Origin: Agrobacterium vitis
GTDB taxonomy: Bacteria > Pseudomonadota > Alphaproteobacteria > Rhizobiales > Rhizobiaceae
NCBI RefSeq assembly: GCF_037039395.1
Contig: NZ_CP146242.1
Coordinates: 2,987,001-3,051,000, forward strand
Length of the DNA stretch: 64,000 nucleotides
Direction: 5' to 3'
Positions 47,853 through 55,036 of the stretch are shown one piece after another; positions within the stretch are counted from its first letter, which is position 1, and every line of letters starts with the position of its first letter. A program made the position numbers and the translations under genes. Below the pieces are notes generated by a model, which saw only the letters and a list, made by a program, of their open reading frames with translations, made no database searches and was not told where the DNA came from.

Positions 47853-48969
47853 TCAATCGTCGAGCGTAGGATAGTCGATATAGCCCTTTTCTCCGCCGCC
47901 GTAGAATGTGCTTTGGTCGGCTTCATTCAGTGGCGCGTCTTCCTTCAGGCGGCGCACCAGATCCGGGTTGGCGATGAAGGGTTTGCCGAAGGCGACCATG
48001 TCCACCTTGCCTGACGCAACGGCGTCCATCGCCATCTGCCGGTCATAGCCGTTATTGCCGATCCAGACAGCCATGCCGCCCGCATTGCGGTAAGCGCCCT
48101 TGAAGGCATCCCAATCGAAGGGCTTGTCGCCCTGGCTGAAATCACGCGGGCCGCCGGTCGCACCCTCGATCACGTGGATGTAGGCCAGGTCGAAGGCCGC
48201 CAGCTTTTCCACCAGCGTGGTATAGACCGACTGCGGATCCGGATCTGAAACGTCATTGGCAGGCGTGACCGGCGACAGGCGGATGCCGGTGCGGCCGCTG
48301 CCGATTTCGCGGGTCACGGCCTGAACGACCTCAATCGTCAGGCGGATACGGTTTTCAATCGAGCCGCCATAGGCATCGCTGCGCTGATTGCTGCTCAGCC
48401 GCATGAACTGCTCCAGCAGATAACCATTGGCGGCATGGATTTCGACGCCGTCAAAACCGGCATCGATGGCGGCGCGCGCCGCCTTGCGGTAGTCTTCGAT
48501 CAGGCCGGGGATTTCCGAGAGTTCCAGGGCGCGGGGCTCAGAGGTGTCGACAAATGCGCCATTGCCATCCGGGTTGATCACATAGGTCTTGCCCTTGGCG
48601 GCGATTGCCGAAGGAGCCACCGGCTTGCCGCCATTCGGCTGAAGCGAGGTATGGGAAATACGCCCGACATGCCAGAGCTTGGGTGACGATCTTGCCGCCC
48701 GCCTCATGCACCGCCTTGGTGACGGCCTTCCAGCCTTCAAGGGCTTCCGGCGTATAGAGGCCTGGAACATCGGCATAACCCTGGCCCTGATGAGAAATAG
48801 CCGTGGCTTCGGTGATCAGCAGACCGGCGGTGGCGCGCTGCTGGTAATAGGTGGCGGTGATTGGCTTTGGGACGGCATTGGGAGAGCGATTGCGCGTCAG
48901 TGGCGCCATGGCGATGCGGTTTGCAACGGCGATATCGCCAACTTGCAAGGGGTCGAAAAGAGTGGCCAT
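47853..48969 (-). pseudogene. Old-yellow-enzyme family ene-reductase (NemA-like), frameshifted
   Basis: The gene is complete in content: it starts MATLFDPLQVGDIAVANRI and ends EKGYIDYPTLDD, about 371 aa expected. The frame breaks after GGKIVTQ and resumes with LWHVGRISHTS in another frame. Deleting one base at about 48679-48680 restores VTQLWHVGRIS. The FMN-binding and catalytic segments (GVEIHAANGYLLEQFMR, RIRLTIEVV) are intact. It would reduce activated alkenes and nitro-compounds. The ArsR-type gene upstream is probably its regulator. Confidence 0.85.
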
Positions 48970-49012
48970 TGAAATGTCCTTCTGAGGGTAATGAGTGGAG
49001 TATGAGGGCAGG

Positions 49013-49348
49013 TCAGAGTTCCAACGACAGCCGGGATAGGAAGGCAGCAATGGCTGCCTCGTCCCGCTTGTAGAAAATCCATTGTCCGACCTTGTGAGAG
49101 GTGATCAGTCCGGCCTTGTGAAGGCTCGCGAGATGGGCCGATACGGTGGATTGCGACAGGCCGCAGCGCTCGAATTGCCCCGCGCAAATGCCCATTTCCA
49201 GCGGATGAGCCCGGTCGCTGAAATGCTTTTCCGGTTCGCGCAGCCATTGAAGGATCTCACGCCGAACGGGATGCGACAGCGCTTTCAGCGCGTCATCCAT
49301 GTCCGGCTTACCGAGGTCTTCTAGCGTGTCAGAATTCGTATCGTCCAT
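49013..49348 (-). CDS. ArsR family transcriptional regulator
   Basis: This 111-aa winged-helix protein has HPVRREILQWL and the recognition region LSQSTVSAHLASLHKAGLITSHKVGQW. A Cys pair (GICAGQFERCGLSQ) could sense electrophiles or metals. An internal ATG at 49300 is an alternative start. It lies 43 bp upstream of the ene-reductase gene on the same strand. In Sinorhizobium an ArsR gene also sits next to the AbcR small RNA locus. Confidence 0.9.
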   Translation of the reverse strand: MDDTNSDTLEDLGKPDMDDALKALSHPVRREILQWLREPEKHFSDRAHPLEMGICAGQFERCGLSQSTVSAHLASLHKAGLITSHKVGQWIFYKRDEAAIAAFLSRLSLEL

Positions 49349-49409
49349 AAACGATATATGGATCGTAAAAATCCGATATCAAGAGAGGCGGCCGGGGTTT
49401 TTGAAGCGC

Positions 49410-49512
49410 AAAAAAAAGCACCCGCGAACGGATGCTTCAAGTGTGAAGGTTGTCAAACCTCCAGAGGGGAACAGCTACAAAAAACTACCAAAGATAGTTC
49501 TTCCGCAACTAT
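49410..49512 (-). ncRNA. abcR2: AbcR-type trans-acting small RNA, ArsR-proximal copy
   Basis: Reading on the minus strand, the RNA begins near 49512 with a hairpin (ATAGTT / AACTAT, loop GCGGAAG). It contains the conserved box AGCTGTTCCCCTCTGGAGGTT followed by AACCTTCACACTT. It ends in a terminator with a UUCG loop (GCATCCG / CGGGTGC) and eight T (49410-49436). The box is shared with the second RNA at 49648-49684. The location between an ArsR gene and vtlR/lsrB is that of AbcR1/AbcR2 (alpha-r15), which repress ABC-transporter mRNAs through Hfq. The symbol is assigned by position and the numbering may be reversed. Confidence 0.82.
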
Positions 49513-49515
49513 GCA

Positions 49516-49545
49516 ATCATATAGATCAATCCTGGGAGTTTTCAA
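49516..49545 (-). promoter_or_regulatory. Candidate sigma-70 promoter of the ArsR-proximal small RNA
   Basis: On the minus strand TTGAAA (49540-49545) is followed after 18 bases by TATGAT (49516-49521). A shifted -10 box, TATATG, would give 16 bases. Transcription would begin at about 49510-49512, at the first hairpin. Confidence 0.6.
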
Positions 49546-49610
49546 GGGCGCCTGCAAAAGTTTGGCCCCCATAAAAAAACCAGAAGTAAAAAACCAAAAA
49601 GAAAAAAGCC

Positions 49611-49720
49611 AAAAAAAAGGGGCCACCGGATTACTCCAGGGCCCTTAAAGTGTGAAGGTTAAAAACCTCCAGAGGGGAACAGCTGGTGCGGTGGGAACTG
49701 GGAGGAAGCCACCGTGTGCA
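49611..49720 (-). ncRNA. abcR1: AbcR-type trans-acting small RNA, vtlR-proximal copy
   Basis: On the minus strand the RNA begins near 49720. A hairpin CGGTGG / CCACCG (49689-49714) exposes the 14-base loop CTTCCTCCCAGTTC, an anti-Shine-Dalgarno sequence. Next comes the conserved AGCTGTTCCCCTCTGGAGGTT box with AACCTTCACACTT (49648-49684). A terminator stem (AAGGGCC / GGCCCCTT) ends in eight T (49611-49646). This matches the AbcR plan of seed loops that block ribosome sites. The numbering is inferred from its closeness to vtlR. Confidence 0.84.
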
Positions 49721-49739
49721 TCAGCTATGAGCGATATGG

Positions 49740-49775
49740 TGGTTTTTTGTGCAGTGAACAATGCTTTTTTGTGCA
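49740..49775. promoter_or_regulatory. 22-bp-spaced direct repeat TG(G/C)TTTTTTGTGCA
   Basis: TGGTTTTTTGTGCA (49740-49753) and TGCTTTTTTGTGCA (49762-49775) start 22 bp apart, about two helix turns, just upstream of the vtlR-proximal small RNA. This is a good position for an activator site. VtlR/LsrB is known to activate AbcR RNA in relatives, so it is the inferred binder. Confidence 0.5.
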
Positions 49776-49907
49776 TAGGAGGCATGCGCATGTCGCATGT
49801 CTGCTATTTGCGTCGCAATTGAAGAACGATCTGACGATGATCTGCGACCTTGCCGCCACTGTATTGCAAGGCCTATGCATAGATGCGCATAAGACGATCT
49901 GACGGAT

Positions 49908-50825
49908 TCAGAAATTCCAGTTGCGCGCTTTGCTGACGATGAAGTCGCGGAAAACTTTTAGCTTGGCCGCATTTTTCATCTCGTCCGGATAGCAGAAATA
50001 GGTATCGAAGGACGGAACTTCGGCATTGATCGGCAGCTGAATCAGTCCCGGATCGCGACCGACGATGTAGTCGGGCATGCAGGCGACCCCTATACCCAGC
50101 AGGCAGGCGCGCTTGATTGAGGTCTGGCTGTTGATTTGCAGATGGGGAATGCGGCGATTGTCGGAGGAGCGCCCGGCCACTTCCAGCCAGTTAACGTCAA
50201 GCAAGTAATTGGGCGCCGGTTCGCCAAAGCTGATGATCCGATGGTTATCGAGATCCTCGATGGTCTGCGGCTCCCCATAGCGATTGATATAGGAGGGCGC
50301 GGCATAGACATGCATATGCACGGTAAACAGCTTGCGCTGGATCAGGTCCGATTGCTGCGGCTGGCGCAGGCGGATGGCGCAATCGGCGTGGCGCATGTTG
50401 ACGTCCAGTTCCTCGTTGTCGAGGATCAGCTGGATCGACATATCGGGATAAAGTTGCAGGAATTCCTGCACCTTGTCGGTGAGCCAGCCCTGGCCAAGCC
50501 CGACCGTGGTGGTGACGCGCAGCTTGCCGCTTGGCTTCTCGGTGGTTTCGGTCAGCTGCATTTTTACTGTTTCCAGCTTCAGCAGCACGTCATGGGCGGT
50601 GCGATAGAGCAATTCGCCCTGTTCGGTCAGAATCAGGCCCCGGGCGTGGCGGTGAAACAGCTTCACCCCCACGTCCTGCTCCAGCGCGCTCACCTGCCGG
50701 CTGATCGCCGATTGCGAGAGATGCAGCTTATCTGCCGCATGGGTAAAGGACCCAGCTTCGGCTGCGGCATGGAAAATCCGCAGTTTGTCCCAATCCAGCG
50801 GTATATTGCTGCTGCCTCGCATCAT
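49908..50825 (-). CDS. lsrB: LysR-type regulator VtlR/LsrB
   Basis: This 305-aa LysR protein starts at the ATG at 50825 (MMRGSSNIPLDWDKLRIFHAAAEAGS), with GGAG 7 bases before it and only 4 bases after the trxB stop. The helix-turn-helix is GSFTHAADKLHLSQSAISRQVSALEQ. The position next to trxB and the AbcR RNAs identifies LsrB (Sinorhizobium) / VtlR (Agrobacterium, Brucella). It controls virulence or symbiosis, LPS genes and AbcR RNA. Cys residues, including those in RACLLGIGVACM, could serve redox sensing. Confidence 0.9.
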   Translation of the reverse strand: MMRGSSNIPLDWDKLRIFHAAAEAGSFTHAADKLHLSQSAISRQVSALEQDVGVKLFHRHARGLILTEQGELLYRTAHDVLLKLETVKMQLTETTEKPSGKLRVTTTVGLGQGWLTDKVQEFLQLYPDMSIQLILDNEELDVNMRHADCAIRLRQPQQSDLIQRKLFTVHMHVYAAPSYINRYGEPQTIEDLDNHRIISFGEPAPNYLLDVNWLEVAGRSSDNRRIPHLQINSQTSIKRACLLGIGVACMPDYIVGRDPGLIQLPINAEVPSFDTYFCYPDEMKNAAKLKVFRDFIVSKARNWNF

Positions 50826-50829
50826 GCCC

Positions 50830-51804
50830 TCACTCCGCGGCCTGAGCCGGGATAATCTCCGCGGCAAGATAACGTTCTGCCTCGAGGGCGGCCATGCACC
50901 CCATGCCGGCAGCAGTAATAGCTTGGCGGTAAATATCATCGGTCACGTCACCAGCGGCAAAAATGCCAGGGACGTCGGTCGCGGTCGAATCCGGTGCGGT
51001 CCACAGATAGCCGTTTGGCTTCAGTTTCAGCTTGCCGGTGAATAGTTCCACCGCTGGGGCATGGCCGATGGCGACGAAGACGCCGTCGATTGGGGTGTCT
51101 GTGACGATGCCGCTGTCGAGGTTCTTCAGCCGCACGCCGGTCACCGATGGCGGCATCGGCGGCTTGGCCGGGATGCCCGTGACTTCATCGATGACGGTGT
51201 TCCACAGGATCTTGACATTGGCCTTGGCCAACAGGCGCTCCTGCAAAATCTTTTCCGAGCGGAAACTGTCGCGGCGATGCACGACGGTGACGGTCTTGGC
51301 GATATGCGACAGGTAGAGCGCTTCCTCGACAGCCGAATTGCCGCCGCCGACCACGATCACATCCTTGTTGCGATAGAAAAAGCCATCGCAGGTGGCGCAG
51401 GCCGAAACCCCGAAACCCTGGAAATGCTGTTCGCTTTCGATCCCCAGCCATTTCGCCTTGGCGCCGGTGCAGATGATCAGCGTATCGGCAGTCCAGACCG
51501 TGCCGGAATCGGTCTTGACGGTGAAGGGGCGGCGGGTGGTTTCCACCTCGGTCACCAGGTCGTTGACGATTTCCGTGCCGACATGGGTTGCCTGTTTCAG
51601 CATCTCGCCCATCAGCCAGGGCCCCTGGATCGGATCGGCAAAGCCGGGATAGTTTTCCACATCGGTGGTGATCATCAGCTGGCCGCCCTGTTCCATGCCG
51701 GCGATCAACACCGGTTTCAGCATGGCGCGGGCTGCATAAATGGCGGCGGTATAACCGGCGGGACCAGAGCCGATGATCAGCACTTTGGTATGGCGGGCGG
51801 ACAT
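50830..51804 (-). CDS. trxB: Thioredoxin-disulfide reductase
   Basis: This 324-aa flavoenzyme reduces thioredoxin with NADPH. The FAD loop IIGSGPAGYTAAIYAARA, the redox centre VSACATCDGFF (CATC), the NADPH loop VGGGNSAVEEALYL and the second FAD motif GIFAAGDV are intact. The frame extends upstream, but the ATG at 51804 has a GGAAAGGAAAG site. It is cotranscribed with lsrB. Confidence 0.96.
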   Translation of the reverse strand: MSARHTKVLIIGSGPAGYTAAIYAARAMLKPVLIAGMEQGGQLMITTDVENYPGFADPIQGPWLMGEMLKQATHVGTEIVNDLVTEVETTRRPFTVKTDSGTVWTADTLIICTGAKAKWLGIESEQHFQGFGVSACATCDGFFYRNKDVIVVGGGNSAVEEALYLSHIAKTVTVVHRRDSFRSEKILQERLLAKANVKILWNTVIDEVTGIPAKPPMPPSVTGVRLKNLDSGIVTDTPIDGVFVAIGHAPAVELFTGKLKLKPNGYLWTAPDSTATDVPGIFAAGDVTDDIYRQAITAAGMGCMAALEAERYLAAEIIPAQAAE

Positions 51805-52036
51805 GGTCTTTCCTTTCCGTGGCGAGGGACGTGTGGTGTGCGGCATATAGGATGCCTGCCCCGCCTTTTCTTCATTTCATTTATGAAGGCTCCATGCATT
51901 TATTCAAGGGCAGCTCTGCGTTTATAACAGGGCAATTCCATCCACCGTAATTTTACTGCGGCAAACGGACATTTTCTTGCGTTGGAACCCGGTCAGGGTC
52001 ATAAGCGCGCATGGAGTTTGATAAAAGGGTGACCGC

Positions 52037-52504
52037 GTGTTTCGCGCCGAATTGGATGCCATCGACATCAAAATTCTAAGAGAACTGCAACGCGACGGTC
52101 GGATGACCAATGTCGAGCTTTCGGAGCGCGTCGGTATTTCCGCGCCGCCCTGCCTTCGCCGGGTGCGCAAGCTGGAAGAGGCGGGCATTATTCAAGGCTA
52201 TCATGCGGCTTTGAGCGGCCCCAAACTGGGCTTCGATCTGGTCGCCTTCTGCATGGTCGGACTGAAACACCAGTCGGAAGCCAATCTGAAGAGCTTCGCC
52301 GCCGCCACCGAACAATGGCCGCTGGTGCGCCAGGCCTGGATGGTCAACGGCGAAAGCGATTTCCTGCTGCACTGCGTTGCCGAAAACCTCACCAGTTTCC
52401 AGGATTTCGTTATCGAGACGCTGACAGCCAATAGCCATGTCGATACGGTGAAAACCCTGCTGACGATCCGGCAGATCAAGCGGCTGGACTCGATTCCTCT
52501 CTGA
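52037..52504 (+). CDS. lrp: Lrp/AsnC family transcriptional regulator
   Basis: This 155-aa protein has an N-terminal helix-turn-helix (MTNVELSERVGISAPPCLRRVRKLEEAGII) and a C-terminal RAM ligand domain. It begins with GTG at 52037 behind AAGGG. It is divergent from trxB. In Sinorhizobium the lrp gene in this place is linked to lpsCDE. Here the next gene is on the other strand, so that link is broken. Confidence 0.93.
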   Translation: MFRAELDAIDIKILRELQRDGRMTNVELSERVGISAPPCLRRVRKLEEAGIIQGYHAALSGPKLGFDLVAFCMVGLKHQSEANLKSFAAATEQWPLVRQAWMVNGESDFLLHCVAENLTSFQDFVIETLTANSHVDTVKTLLTIRQIKRLDSIPL

Positions 52505-52507
52505 TTC

Positions 52508-52612
52508 CTACTGCATGATTCCTTAAATCGGCATGGATTTAAGGAGAAAACTATGCAGCAGATTTAAAATGTTAAAGCGTCTGTGCGTTTTATAAAACGC
52601 ACAGCGCTGTGC
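52508..52612. repeat. Two-hairpin RIME-like repeat, copy 2 (reversed)
   Basis: It starts CTACTGCATGATTCCTTAAATCG, then the arm ATTTAAGGAG...CTATGCAG, then hairpin 1 with the core GTGCGTTTTATAAAACGCAC. It abuts the lrp stop and runs into the 3' end of the gene at 52564, supplying its last codons and stop. Confidence 0.8.
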
Positions 52613-53640
52613 TTGTCGAGCAGGCTATTGACCCTGTCGATCAGGGCCTCGACCGAATAAAGCGCCATCACCTCGGGCGAGACCGGCTGAAACGGCGCCT
52701 GGAAGAAATCTTCTATGCCGTCGAGGTTTGCCTTGCTGTCGAGCAGGAAGACGTTAGCCGGATGATAAAAGTCCGCTGTGCGCACTGAACCATTATTGGT
52801 CAGAAGCTTGCGGCCATAGAGGGTGGCTTCGAGCGGGCGCAGCGTCAGGCCCTGCTGGCCGTCCTGGACAATGTCGATGATACAGCGGGCCGCCAGATTT
52901 TCGGCCAGATAGGCCGGGTAAGGGCTGTTGCCGGTGTGCTTGGTGAAGCGGTCGGCCAGGGTTTTGCGGGCCTTCTTCAGTTCCGTAAACCGGATGGAAG
53001 TGGTGAAGCCCCGGCGCCGCAAATCGCTGCTCAGCGCCTCAATCAGCGATTTGCGCCCCTTGTCCTTGCCGAGAAAGGCAAAATCCACGACGGGCTGCAC
53101 CGATTTGACGCTGTCGACGGCGGCAATATACTGGCGGTAGGGTTCAAATCCGTAGCGCTGGCAGTCGGCCTCGTCGAAGGACAGCACTGGATAGCCGGCG
53201 GCGTGTAGGTCTTGCAGCAGCGGCCCCATGCCGGTCTTGGTGGCGATTGGATTGCGCACCACGACGGCGATCCTGGCGCGGGGGCGGGCCTTGTGCAGAT
53301 ATTCAACGATTTCCTCGCGCTCGTTGACGAGAAAAAGTGCATCCGGCTGGCTGGCGATCTGCTGGGCGATGATCCGGTTATAGAGATATTTTCGGCCGAA
53401 GCGCGGCATGATCTTGAAGATAGGCCGGTGACGGGCGGCATCTTTCACGTTCAGGACCTGAACATCGAATCGGCTTGGATCGGCCTTTGTCCAGAAATAG
53501 TCTTCATAATCGGCCCAGAAACCAATGCAGGCAACTTGCTGGCGCTGCTGCGCCACGGGGGTAGACGTCACGTTGGGCTCCTGCGCAAGCGACGTCTCCT
53601 CAATGTGGACGCCATGATTTTCACCAGAAACAGATTTCAC
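52564..53640 (-). CDS. Putative glycosyltransferase-like protein of the LPS locus
   Basis: This 358-aa soluble protein has a Rossmann-like middle and a GT-B-type end (GLTLRPLEATLYGRKLLTNNGSV), which suggests a glycosyltransferase or sugar-modifying enzyme. No clear donor motif is seen. Its N-terminal 35 residues look unstructured. The last about 15 codons (HSAVRFIKRTDALTF) are encoded by a RIME-like repeat, so the natural C-terminus may have been replaced. It takes the place where relatives carry lpsC/D/E genes. Confidence 0.65.
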   Translation of the reverse strand: MKSVSGENHGVHIEETSLAQEPNVTSTPVAQQRQQVACIGFWADYEDYFWTKADPSRFDVQVLNVKDAARHRPIFKIMPRFGRKYLYNRIIAQQIASQPDALFLVNEREEIVEYLHKARPRARIAVVVRNPIATKTGMGPLLQDLHAAGYPVLSFDEADCQRYGFEPYRQYIAAVDSVKSVQPVVDFAFLGKDKGRKSLIEALSSDLRRRGFTTSIRFTELKKARKTLADRFTKHTGNSPYPAYLAENLAARCIIDIVQDGQQGLTLRPLEATLYGRKLLTNNGSVRTADFYHPANVFLLDSKANLDGIEDFFQAPFQPVSPEVMALYSVEALIDRVNSLLDKHSAVRFIKRTDALTF

Positions 53641-53686
53641 TGTATAGTTCGTTAAATCTGAGCTGATTAAGGTGAAAATTCGGCGG

Positions 53687-53794
53687 TTACAGCGCCGTGC
53701 GTTTTATAAAACACACGGCGCTGTAACACTTTAAATCTACTACATAATTTTCTCCTTAAATCGGAAGCGATTTAAGGAGAAAATTATGTAGTAG
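53687..53794. repeat. Two-hairpin RIME-like repeat, copy 3
   Basis: Hairpin 1 is CAGCGCCGTGCGTTTTATAAAA with CACACGGCGCTG. Hairpin 2 is TACATAATTTTCTCCTTAAATCG / CGATTTAAGGAGAAAATTATGTA, nearly perfect. It lies between the glycosyltransferase-like and sulfotransferase genes. Confidence 0.82.
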
Positions 53795-53918
53795 CCCAGC
53801 GTTATATTGCATCCCTGCGTGGCCGCAAAGCCATGGGTATACTTAGTGTTTTTGAATGCACGCGGCATCGTCTTTCGACCCGGATGGATGAAGGCCGATG
53901 CCGCATCGGATCTATCCG

Positions 53919-54533
53919 TCAGGCAGAAAACTTATAGTTGAACAGCTCGATTTCTTCCTGGAAATGCGTCTGTACGAAGGTTTTGGTTTCCTCATCGTAA
54001 TAGCGGGTATAATTGCCGCGCTTCGACTGGTTTTTCTTCGGAACAGGATTGCTCAGCCGCAGTCTTTCCAGCAGGGTCGGCTTCATGCCGATTTTCCTGC
54101 GGATATGGCGGAAGTCGGAATCGATATTTTCCATCGTGCCGATGTAATCGCAGCCGGAGAGCCAGAACATTTGCGAGCGGCGCTGAAGCGGCGGCAGGAT
54201 CTCCTCTGGCCAATGTTCGTCATGTCTCGAATAATAGGCGTCTTCGAGCAGCCAGGCCTTAAAGCCAATGTCGCGGATATGCTGTTGGTAGACCGGGCAC
54301 TCATAGCTCTGCAGCCGCTTCTGGCAAAGAAACGAATAGAGCGACACCATCCGGTCCCAAGGATTGCGCACGAAGCCGAATGAAAAGCGGCCATCGACGC
54401 CGAATTGGGAAAGCTTCCTGTGCGGAACATGGGTCGGCACGCCATGCGTTTCGCCGCCCAGCACCCTGGTAATGGATCTGCCAGCGGATTTCGGAACATG
54501 TACGAAGACAAAATTGGGCGCAACGACCGTCAT
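53919..54533 (-). CDS. Sulfotransferase family protein
   Basis: This 204-aa protein starts at the ATG at 54533 behind an AGGAGGG site; the longer frame upstream is not coding-like. The PAPS-binding motifs are FVHVPKSAGRSIT near the N-terminus (5'-phosphosulfate loop) and FVRNPWDRMVSLY at about residues 51-63 (3'-phosphate site). It would transfer sulfate to a sugar. Lying among LPS genes, it may sulfate the LPS core or another surface glycan. PAPS synthesis genes are not in this window. Confidence 0.85.
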   Translation of the reverse strand: MTVVAPNFVFVHVPKSAGRSITRVLGGETHGVPTHVPHRKLSQFGVDGRFSFGFVRNPWDRMVSLYSFLCQKRLQSYECPVYQQHIRDIGFKAWLLEDAYYSRHDEHWPEEILPPLQRRSQMFWLSGCDYIGTMENIDSDFRHIRRKIGMKPTLLERLRLSNPVPKKNQSKRGNYTRYYDEETKTFVQTHFQEEIELFNYKFSA

Positions 54534-54759
54534 GGTCCCTCCTGTGAGTGAATGCCGCGTCCAAAACGCTGGACGTCGGTAGGGCGCAGGTGCCCGTTTC
54601 AATGTTTCCCGCAGAGAGCTTAAGCCCCGATGCCGGCTTCCGGCCCAGGAACTCCACAACTCTGCATGGACATTCGGATCAAGTTCATCTTGATCCGTAG
54701 CTGATATCATCTTTATTTGCGCCAGTAGCGGCGCATTTGGGATAAACCCATGTTATTGT

Positions 54760-54777
54760 AGTAACCAATAAGTTACT
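54760..54777. promoter_or_regulatory. Inverted repeat AGTAAC-CAATAA-GTTACT
   Basis: A perfect 6-bp inverted repeat with a 6-bp spacer lies in the divergent region of the sulfotransferase and the GT-like gene. The size suits a dimeric regulator. The protein is unknown. Confidence 0.4.
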
Positions 54778-54788
54778 GATTCGCGCCA

Positions 54789-54820
54789 GTGCTTTTTTAA
54801 AAAATTCCCCGTGCTTTTTT
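54789..54820. promoter_or_regulatory. 22-bp-spaced direct repeat GTGCTTTTTT
   Basis: GTGCTTTTTT occurs at 54789-54798 and 54811-54820, again 22 bp apart. The TGCTTTTTT core is also in the repeat upstream of the small RNA at 49762. It may be a shared regulator site or a chance A/T run. Confidence 0.4.
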
Positions 54821-55036
54821 TAAAATCATGCGGCAGCAGCGCCGTTGGGCCTTTGGGCGAGGGATAAGCGGCACAAGGGAGGCTGTTGCCTGGGAAATCT
54901 GGGGACAACGATGATAGCGCTATCAACATAAGTGGGAACGGCTTGGCCTTGCGACAACAGCATGAATATATTCGGCGAGACGAATGTTCATGCTGTTCGG
55001 CCTGAAAATCGTCTTGTGACCACCAAGGGGGCCGAA

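Larger units (their letters stand above)
54534..55036. other. 503-bp divergent intergenic region of the LPS locus
   Basis: No gene is seen. It is AT-rich and contains an inverted repeat (AGTAAC-N6-GTTACT, 54760-54777) and a direct repeat of GTGCTTTTTT (54789 and 54811, 22 bp apart). Both are plausible regulatory elements for the divergent genes on either side. Confidence 0.5.

Noticed and set aside
49561..49620. A-rich tract as a possible replication or bent-DNA element
   Set aside because: The A-runs on this strand are mostly the T-runs of the minus-strand small RNA terminator and its readthrough region.
49299..49648. Short plus-strand ORFs in the ArsR-vtlR gap
   Set aside because: They cover hairpins and poly-A tracts that are better explained by the two minus-strand small RNAs and their terminators.
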